A DNA stretch of 64,000 nucleotides from contig NZ_CP060295.1 in NCBI RefSeq assembly GCF_014302995.1, forward strand, positions 5,757,501 to 5,821,500. Reading direction: 5' to 3'. The first letter of the stretch is position 1. Every line of letters begins with the position of its first letter. Shown here one piece after another: positions 58,374 to 64,000 of this stretch. The notes beneath the pieces are model-generated. The model was not told where the DNA came from and did not search any database. It saw nothing but the letters and a program-made list of their open reading frames with translations. The translations under genes and the position numbers were made by a program. Source of the stretch: Variovorax sp. PAMC26660. GTDB taxonomy: Bacteria > Pseudomonadota > Gammaproteobacteria > Burkholderiales > Burkholderiaceae_C.

Positions 58374-59564
58374 TTGAAACACAACAAGAATGAACGCGCG
58401 AGCACCTTGCGCACGCGTGGCGAGTCGGCCAGGGTACTGAACGAAGAGCTTTTCTTCGATCTGGTCTATGCGTTTTCAGTCACGCAACTGTCCCACTACC
58501 TGTTGGACCATCTCACGCTGCTGGGCGCGCTCCAGACGCTGGTGATGTGGTTCGCGGTCTGGCTCGGCTGGCAGTACACGGCCTGGGCCACCAACTGGTT
58601 CAACCCCGGTTCGCTGCGCATCCGGGGCATGCTGTTCGGGATCATGTTGCTGGCTCTCGTGATGGCCTCGGCCTTGCCAGGTGCCTTTGCCGAACGCGGC
58701 CTGGTGTTTGCGCTGTGCTTTGCGGGCATCCAGGTCGGACGCACCTTCTGCATGCTGGTGGCGGTAGGGCGCGACCACGCGCTGGCACCCAACTTCCGGC
58801 GCCTGCTGGCCTGGAACAGCCTGGCCGCGGTGTTCTGGATCGCAGGTGGCTTTGCAGAAGGGCAGACGCGCCTTGCGCTCTGGTTCGGCGGTGTGCTGTG
58901 CGAATACATCGCGCCGATGATCGGACTGCGGTTTCCGGGGCTGGGGCGTTCGTCGACCGCCGAATGGACCATCGATGGCGGCCATCTGGCCGAGCGCTGC
59001 CAGTTGTTCGTGATCGTGGCGCTGGGCGAATCGGTGCTGGCCACCGGCATTGCGTTCGGACACCATGCCGAATGGCATTCAATGGACCTCTTTGCACTGC
59101 TCGTGAGCTTCGCGGGCAGCCTGGCGATGTGGTGGATGTACTTCGACACCAGCGCCAAGGAGGCCACGCACGTCATCGAGCATTCGAGCGATCCCGGTGG
59201 CGTGGGCGCCAAGTTCCACTATACGCATGTGATCCTGGTGGCGGGCATCATCGTGTCGGCCGTGGCGGACGAACTCGTGATCGCCGAAGGCTCGCATCAC
59301 GCGGAGTGGAAGTACCTCGGGGCGCTGCTCGGCGGGCCGGCGCTCTACCTGTTCGGCAATGCGCTGTTCAAGCGCGTGGTGCGCGGCTTCCTGCCGCAGT
59401 CGCACCTCTACGGGCTGATCCTGCTTGCGGTGCTGGCGATCTTCGCGCCGCACCTGTCGATGCTGGTGGTGGGCTCGCTCACGACGGTGGTGATGATTGC
59501 CGTGGCGGCGCTGGAGGCCGTGGTGCGTCGCCGGGCATGGGCTGCCGAGGCGCACCCGCACTGA
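58374..59564 (+). CDS. Low temperature requirement protein A (LtrA) family membrane protein
   Basis: The 396-residue protein has about ten membrane segments and the LtrA block: ELFFDLVYAFSVTQLSHYL, WLGWQYTAWATNWF, and AERCQLFVIVALGESVLATGIAF. The family is named from Listeria growth in the cold; its molecular function is unknown. The start is TTG 58374 with GGGGGTG upstream; no ATG is nearby in frame. A strong terminator follows the stop. Confidence 0.85.
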   Translation: MKHNKNERASTLRTRGESARVLNEELFFDLVYAFSVTQLSHYLLDHLTLLGALQTLVMWFAVWLGWQYTAWATNWFNPGSLRIRGMLFGIMLLALVMASALPGAFAERGLVFALCFAGIQVGRTFCMLVAVGRDHALAPNFRRLLAWNSLAAVFWIAGGFAEGQTRLALWFGGVLCEYIAPMIGLRFPGLGRSSTAEWTIDGGHLAERCQLFVIVALGESVLATGIAFGHHAEWHSMDLFALLVSFAGSLAMWWMYFDTSAKEATHVIEHSSDPGGVGAKFHYTHVILVAGIIVSAVADELVIAEGSHHAEWKYLGALLGGPALYLFGNALFKRVVRGFLPQSHLYGLILLAVLAIFAPHLSMLVVGSLTTVVMIAVAALEAVVRRRAWAAEAHPH

Positions 59565-59572
59565 AAGCCGAC

Positions 59573-59604
59573 GCCTGCCGAGGCTGGGCCCGGCAGGCTT
59601 TTTT
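59573..59604 (+). terminator. Terminator of the LtrA gene
   Basis: GCCTGCCG and CGGCAGGC form a perfect stem with a 10-base loop, followed by TTTTTT. It separates the convergent LtrA and mltD genes. Confidence 0.9.
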
Positions 59605-59606
59605 CG

Positions 59607-61229
59607 TCAGTGCTTCTTCTTCGCCGGCGTGCCGCCGCGCTTCTCGCGCACGACCTGCTGCTTGCTGCTTGCAGGCACCTTCACGACGTTGCCGCCACGC
59701 GGTGCCCGCGATACCACGGCCTTGACGGGGGCCGTGCCTGTGCGCTTGGCGGGGGTCGCTGCGGCATGGCCGCCGCGGGCCGCCGTCGACACGCCGGCAC
59801 CGACACGGGCGGTGGCGGCCGCGCGGATCGGCAGATACACCACCACGCTGTAGCCGCGCTTGAACGCGTGATTGGGCTTCACGTCGTTCCACTCGGCCAC
59901 GTTGGTGGGCTTGAGGTTGTAGCGGCGCGCGATGCTCGCCACGCTGTCGTTGCGCCCGGCCTTCACCGTGGTGCGGCGGTTGACGATCTCGGGCTGGAAG
60001 CTCAGGTGGCCTTCGTCGGCCACCACGGCGGCCACGTCTTCCTTCACGCGGGCGCCGCGCGGCACGATGAGCGTCGAGCCCGTCTTGATCAGCATGCGCG
60101 GCGGCACGTTGTTGATCGCGCGCAGGTCGGCTTCGCTCATGCCCGAGCGCTGGGCCGCGTCGGCAACCGTCATGGTGGTGGGCACGACCCAGGCCGTCCA
60201 ACTGGCGTACTGGCCTTGCGCGTATGCGTCGAAGTTGCGCTGGAACACGGCTGCGTTGTCCCATGGCAGCAGGATCTGCGGCGTGCCGGCCGCGATCAGC
60301 ACGGGCTTGTGCGCGGCAGGGTTGAGGGCGCGGAAGTCGTCGAGCCGCACGTCGGCCAGCTTGGCCGCCAGCTCCACGTCGAGGTCGCGTGTGAGCGAGA
60401 CGGTCTGGAAGTAGGGGTGGTTGGCGATCAGCGGGAGTTCGGTGTTGAACGCCTGCGGATTGGCAACGATGTTCTTCACCGCCTGCAGCTTGGGCACGTA
60501 GAGCCGGGTTTCTGCCGGCATCGTCAGGTCGCTGTAGGTGGTGGGCAGGCCCAGGCGCTGGTTCTTGGCGATGGCGCGGCTCACGCTGCCTTCGCCCCAG
60601 TTGTAGGCGGCCAGGGCCAGTTGCCAGTCGCCGAACATGCCGTAGAGCTTTTGCAGGTAATCGAGCGCGGCGCGGGTCGAGGCGAGCACGTCGCGGCGGT
60701 CGTCGCGGAAGATGTTCTGCTTCAGGTCGAAGTCGGTGCCGGTGGCCGGCATGAACTGCCACATGCCCGCGGCGCGCGCGCTGGACACGGCCTGCGGGTT
60801 GAATGCGCTCTCGATGAACGGCAGCAGCGCGAGTTCGGTCGGCATGTTGCGTCGCTCGAGTTCCTCGACGATGTGGAACATGTACTTGTTCGAGCGCTCG
60901 GTCATGCGCTGGATGTAGTCGGGCCGGCTGGCGTACCACTGCTCGCGGTCACGCACCAGGTCGCTCTCGAGGTTGGGCATCTTGAAGCCGCGGCGGATGC
61001 GATCCCACATGTCGGTCGGCGGCGCGAGCGCGACCACGCTCTGCGATTGGGCCCGGCCGCTGGAAAGGGGCGAGAGGGCGTCGCGGGGGTACACCGGGGA
61101 CGCGCTGCCTGCGGCTCGGGCGCCGGTGCCGCCGGCCTGGGTGGAGGAGGATGTGGAGCTGTTGTCGGTGCTCGCGCAGCCCGCGAGCACCAGGGAACCT
61201 GCAAGGCAGGTGGCAGCGATAAATTTCAT
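59607..61229 (-). CDS. mltD: Membrane-bound lytic transglycosylase MltD
   Basis: The 540-residue lipoprotein has lipobox LAGC (Cys18), a Ser/Thr-rich linker, and a GH23 lytic transglycosylase domain (about 110-260) with catalytic Glu in LPFIESAFNPQAVSSARAAGMWQFMPATG and LALAAYNWGEGSVSRAI. Two LysM-type peptidoglycan-binding segments follow (near 350-400 and 425-470, the latter with VKAGRNDSVASIARRYNL), and a basic Ala/Lys tail ends in KKKH. It cleaves glycan strands to 1,6-anhydro products. ATG 61229 overlaps the gloB stop as ATGA; MEKRLPMKF from 61247 is an alternative. Confidence 0.92.
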   Translation of the reverse strand: MKFIAATCLAGSLVLAGCASTDNSSTSSSTQAGGTGARAAGSASPVYPRDALSPLSSGRAQSQSVVALAPPTDMWDRIRRGFKMPNLESDLVRDREQWYASRPDYIQRMTERSNKYMFHIVEELERRNMPTELALLPFIESAFNPQAVSSARAAGMWQFMPATGTDFDLKQNIFRDDRRDVLASTRAALDYLQKLYGMFGDWQLALAAYNWGEGSVSRAIAKNQRLGLPTTYSDLTMPAETRLYVPKLQAVKNIVANPQAFNTELPLIANHPYFQTVSLTRDLDVELAAKLADVRLDDFRALNPAAHKPVLIAAGTPQILLPWDNAAVFQRNFDAYAQGQYASWTAWVVPTTMTVADAAQRSGMSEADLRAINNVPPRMLIKTGSTLIVPRGARVKEDVAAVVADEGHLSFQPEIVNRRTTVKAGRNDSVASIARRYNLKPTNVAEWNDVKPNHAFKRGYSVVVYLPIRAAATARVGAGVSTAARGGHAAATPAKRTGTAPVKAVVSRAPRGGNVVKVPASSKQQVVREKRGGTPAKKKH

Positions 61230-62005
61230 CGGAAGTCGTTTTTCCATTGGCGCAGCGCGGCAAATACATCGGCTTCGTCTGCATCGGCAGAAAGCTCGGC
61301 ATGGGCACGCACCGCTCGAAGGACAGTGGCTTCGCGGCTGCGAAGAAAGGGGTTGATCCGGCGTTCGGTCGCCAGTTGCGACGGCAGTGTGGGCTGCCCC
61401 TGCGCGCGCAGGCTTTCGCAGCGCGCGTTGTAGTGAGTCAGATCGTCGTTGGCGGGTTCCACCGCGCGGGCGAAACGCAGGTTAGCAAGTGTGTATTCGT
61501 GGGCACAACACACGCGCGTATCGCCAGGCAGTGCCGCGAGCGCGTCGAGCGAGGCAAGCATCTGCACGGGCGTGCCCTCGAACAAACGGCCGCAGCCGCC
61601 GGAGAACAGCGTGTCGCCGCAGAACAGCAGCGGCGCCTGGCCTGCCATTGCCGGCAGAAAGTAGGCGATGTGGCCGGCCGTATGGCCCGGCACGTCGATG
61701 ACCTGGAAGCGCAGGCCGAGCACTTCGGCGGTGTCGCCCTGTGAAAGCGGGGTGAAGGGCTCGGGAATTCGCTCGCGTGCCGGGCCCCACACCGGTGCGC
61801 GGGTGGCGGCATGCAACGCGGCCACGCCACCCGTGTGATCGGCGTGATGGTGCGTGACTAGAATCGCGGCCAGCTGCAGCTTGTGGCGCGCCAGCGCGTC
61901 GAACACCGGTTGGGCATCGCCCGGGTCCACCACGATCGCGTTGGACCCGTCGTGCAGCATCCAGATGTAGTTGTCAGCAAAGGCGGGCAGCGGAACGAGG
62001 GTCAT
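61226..62005 (-). CDS. gloB: Hydroxyacylglutathione hydrolase (glyoxalase II)
   Basis: The 259-residue metallo-beta-lactamase-fold enzyme has metal motif THHHADHTGG, then VPGHTAGHIAYF, CGDTLFSGGCGRLFEGTP and the C-terminal HEYTLANLRFA with CESLRAQGQPTLPS. It hydrolyses S-lactoylglutathione in methylglyoxal detoxification. It is coupled to mltD downstream. Its ATG (62005-62003) overlaps by two bases the ATG of the divergent methyltransferase, so its promoter lies inside that gene. Confidence 0.95.
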   Translation of the reverse strand: MTLVPLPAFADNYIWMLHDGSNAIVVDPGDAQPVFDALARHKLQLAAILVTHHHADHTGGVAALHAATRAPVWGPARERIPEPFTPLSQGDTAEVLGLRFQVIDVPGHTAGHIAYFLPAMAGQAPLLFCGDTLFSGGCGRLFEGTPVQMLASLDALAALPGDTRVCCAHEYTLANLRFARAVEPANDDLTHYNARCESLRAQGQPTLPSQLATERRINPFLRSREATVLRAVRAHAELSADADEADVFAALRQWKNDFR

Positions 62006-62774
62006 GAGCGGTCAAATTATAGGTTTGCAGGATTGGTTCGCGACCCCCCCCGGCCGCTACCTGCTGGCGTGGGAGCAGGCCCAGTTCGACCAGGCGGTGG
62101 CCGATGTGTTCGGCTATCACGCGCTGCAGCTGGGCGCAGCCGAGGTCGATGGCCTGCGCGCCAACCGCATGCCGCACCGCTGGCTGGCGCTGGACGACCC
62201 GGCCCGGGCCGGCAAGGCGACGCTCCTGACCGACTTCGCGGCACTCCCGTTCGCGGCCAACAGCCTCGACCTGGTGGTGATGCCGCATGCGCTGGAGCTG
62301 AGCCCCGACCCGCATGCCACGCTGCGAGAGGTCGAGCGGGTGCTGGTGCCGGAAGGCCGCGTGGTGATTTGCGGGTTGAACCCGACCAGCCTCTGGGGCA
62401 TGCGGCAGCGCCGCGCGCACCTCTACCGCAGGCTCGGCATTGGCGACCTGTTCCTGCCGGAAGGCGGGGAGTTCATCGGCTACTGGCGCATGCGCGACTG
62501 GCTGCGGTTGCTGAGCTTCGAGGTGGAATCGGGCCGCTTCGGCATCTACCGGCCCTCCGTGCGCAGCGAAGCCTGGCTGGAGCGCTCGCGCTGGATGGAC
62601 GCCGCCGGCGAGCGCTGGTGGCCGATCTTCGGCGCGGCGTACTTTCTGGTCGCGGTCAAGCGGGTGCGCGGTATGCGCCTGCTGAGTGCGGACTGGCGCC
62701 GCGCCGGTGCGCGCGCCACGGCTCCCGTGCCCATCGCCGGCAAGGTGCATCGCCAAGAGGCCGGCAAGAATTGA
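62004..62774 (+). CDS. SAM-dependent methyltransferase, GloB-adjacent family
   Basis: The 256-residue class I methyltransferase-like protein begins MSGQIIGLQDWFATPPGRYLLAWEQ, typical of a proteobacterial family always found beside gloB. Later blocks are LPFAANSLDLVVMPHALEL (motif IV-like), LREVERVLVPEGRVVICGLNP and AYFLVAVKRVRGMRLL. The glycine-rich SAM loop is weak, common in this family. The substrate is unknown. rnhA starts 15 bases after its stop. Confidence 0.85.
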   Translation: MSGQIIGLQDWFATPPGRYLLAWEQAQFDQAVADVFGYHALQLGAAEVDGLRANRMPHRWLALDDPARAGKATLLTDFAALPFAANSLDLVVMPHALELSPDPHATLREVERVLVPEGRVVICGLNPTSLWGMRQRRAHLYRRLGIGDLFLPEGGEFIGYWRMRDWLRLLSFEVESGRFGIYRPSVRSEAWLERSRWMDAAGERWWPIFGAAYFLVAVKRVRGMRLLSADWRRAGARATAPVPIAGKVHRQEAGKN

Positions 62775-62789
62775 AGACGAATGAATTGA

Positions 62790-63275
62790 ATGATCGAATC
62801 GAAAGCAGAAGGAAAAGTCAGTTTGAATGATGAAGTCGTGATCTACACCGATGGCGCGTGCAAAGGCAATCCGGGCCCGGGAGGCTGGGGTGCTTGGCTC
62901 AAGTCAGGCGCTACCGAGAAAGACCTGTTCGGCGGTGAACTCAACACCACCAACAACCGGATGGAGCTGACCGCCGTCATCGAGGGCCTGGCCGCGCTCA
63001 AGCGGCCCTGCAAGGTGCTGCTGTACCTCGACAGCCAGTACGTGCGCAAGGGCATCACCGAATGGATCCGCGGCTGGAAGGCCAAGGGCTGGATGACTGC
63101 CAGCAAGCAGCCCGTGAAGAACGTCGAGCTCTGGCAGCGGCTCGACAAGCTGGTGGCCGAGGGCGGTCACCAGATCGAATGGCGCTGGGTCAAGGGCCAC
63201 TCGGGCGACCCGGGCAACGAACGCGCCGACATGCTGGCCAACAAGGGCGTCGACAAGGCGCTTGGCCGGATCTGA
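62790..63275 (+). CDS. rnhA: Ribonuclease HI
   Basis: The core from [20 protein letters not shown] is standard RNase HI; the catalytic carboxylates are Asp in YTDGA, Glu in NRMELTAV, Asp in LYLDSQYV and Asp in NERADMLAN. The basic handle region is in [16 protein letters not shown]. It degrades RNA in RNA:DNA hybrids. ATG 62790 gives 161 residues; a TTG at 62823 would give the conventional 150. The gloB-methyltransferase-rnhA neighbourhood is conserved in beta- and gammaproteobacteria. Confidence 0.95.
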   Translation: MIESKAEGKVSLNDEVVIYTDGACKGNPGPGGWGAWLKSGATEKDLFGGELNTTNNRMELTAVIEGLAALKRPCKVLLYLDSQYVRKGITEWIRGWKAKGWMTASKQPVKNVELWQRLDKLVAEGGHQIEWRWVKGHSGDPGNERADMLANKGVDKALGRI

Positions 63276-63279
63276 CGGG

Positions 63280-64000
63280 TCAGATCACCCCGTCGAACAT
63301 CATCACGTCCACCTCGTCGCCTGCCGCGACGGGGCCCTGGTCGTGATGCAACACCACGAGCCCGTTGGCTTCGAGCATCGAACTCAGGACGCCCGAGCCC
63401 TGGTTGCCTGCAACGCACACTTCGGGCAGTGAACCCGCCACGGCCCTGACGAAGCCGCGCTGGTACTCGGTGCGGCCCGGCTTCTTGCGGATCGCCCCTG
63501 CGCTGCGTGCCCGCAGCAGCGGCGGCGGTGCGGAGGCGGCTTCGTGGCAACCCATCATGCGCAGCAGCGCCGGTCGCACGAAGGCGAGAAAAGTCACCAT
63601 CACCGCCACCGGATTGCCGGGCAGGCCGAACAGCACGGCCGGCTGCGGTGACGAGGCCTCTTCACGCGGAATCAGCCCCACGGCCAGCGGCCGCCCGGGG
63701 CGCATGGCCACGCGCCAGAAAGCCATGTCGCCCAGTTGCTGCATCACGTCGCGCGTGTGGTCGGCCGCGCCTGCGCTGACGCCGCCGCTGGTGACGATGG
63801 CATCGGCTTCGCGCGCGGCGCGTTGCAGCGTCGCGGCCAGCGTGGCGGGGTCGTCGCGCACGAGGCCGAGGTCGATCACTTCGCAGCCCAGCCGCGTGAG
63901 CAGGCCGAACACGGTATAGCGGTTGCTGTCGTATACGGCGCCTTCGCGCGGTGCGTCGCCCAGGCTCAGGATTTCGTCGCCGGTCGAGAAGTAGGCAACG
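63280..64000 (-). CDS. moeA: Molybdopterin molybdenumtransferase MoeA (5' end beyond window)
   Basis: The visible 239 residues begin inside the enzyme at VAYFSTGDEILSLGDAP and include YDSNRYTVFGLL, TSGGVSAGAADHTRDVM (MoaB/MoeA motif), the WRVAMRPGRPLAVG loop and FGLPGNPVAVMVTFLAF, followed by the C-terminal domain IV. MoeA inserts molybdate into adenylated molybdopterin. The frame is open to the right edge, so the N-terminal domains are out of view. It converges on rnhA, four bases between stops. Confidence 0.93.
   Translation of the reverse strand, partial: VAYFSTGDEILSLGDAPREGAVYDSNRYTVFGLLTRLGCEVIDLGLVRDDPATLAATLQRAAREADAIVTSGGVSAGAADHTRDVMQQLGDMAFWRVAMRPGRPLAVGLIPREEASSPQPAVLFGLPGNPVAVMVTFLAFVRPALLRMMGCHEAASAPPPLLRARSAGAIRKKPGRTEYQRGFVRAVAGSLPEVCVAGNQGSGVLSSMLEANGLVVLHHDQGPVAAGDEVDVMMFDGVI

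Overview
The window is a stretch of a high-GC betaproteobacterial chromosome. Gene content and protein style (pstSCAB-phoU-phoB-phoR next to ppk/ppx, trxA-rho, addB-addA, dnaX-ybaB-recR, type B L31) point to the Comamonadaceae, most likely Variovorax or a close relative. The genus is an inference from pattern; no search was run.

Layout. (1) 1-7.6 kb: mosaic of decayed prophage. Three small phage genes and a dNMP-kinase-like gene cut by the window edge (minus strand) abut a 5'-truncated serine hydrolase gene. Next comes a P2-like remnant (tail completion S and R, then portal Q) that has lost everything between R and Q, followed by a phage DNA adenine methylase, an AT-rich gene with a HEPN-like C-terminus, and a non-coding AT-rich patch with a repeated TTAGGT motif. 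(2) 7.7-11.6 kb: accessory genes: a seven-bladed YVTN lipoprotein, a short transposase-less inverted-repeat element, several small unknown genes and tRNA-Pro(UGG). (3) 11.6-26.7 kb: core genes and a phosphate locus: Nu-class GST, a UBP zinc finger plus a cNMP-binding/FAD reductase, olsB, ppk, sixA, ppx, pstSCAB, phoU, phoB, phoR. PHO-box-like sites stand before olsB, ppk, ppx and pstS. (4) 26.7-40.5 kb: MATE exporter, membrane glycosyltransferase-like protein, rpmE2, Gfo/Idh oxidoreductase, rho, trxA, and an overlapping addB-addA-flavoprotein operon.

(5) 40.5-51.8 kb: an 11.3-kb genomic island bounded by a 21-bp direct repeat. The right copy is the 3' end of the minus-strand 4.5S SRP RNA gene (ffs); the left copy sits beside what looks like the native ffs terminator. 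The island carries an RHS-repeat toxin with a candidate immunity gene, a possible abortive-infection protein, a serine recombinase, a Rap1a/Tai-type immunity protein, three small phage-like genes (one GIY-YIG-like) and a tyrosine integrase reading away from ffs on the same strand.

(6) 51.8-64 kb: core genes again: ffs, dnaX (with an A9 slippage tract that would give a gamma form), ybaB, recR, a MAPEG protein, an SsuA/NMT1-type ABC transporter with a terminator-like hairpin between its first two genes, LtrA, mltD, gloB, a methyltransferase whose start codon overlaps that of gloB, rnhA, and the 3' part of moeA.

How the genes fit together. The phosphate block combines import (Pst), sensing (PhoU/PhoR/PhoB), polyphosphate storage and breakdown (Ppk/Ppx), and replacement of phospholipid by phosphate-free ornithine lipid (OlsB), apparently under one regulator. 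The two accessory regions (prophage remnant and SRP-RNA island) hold the conflict genes: toxin/immunity pairs and two HEPN- or Abi-like proteins.
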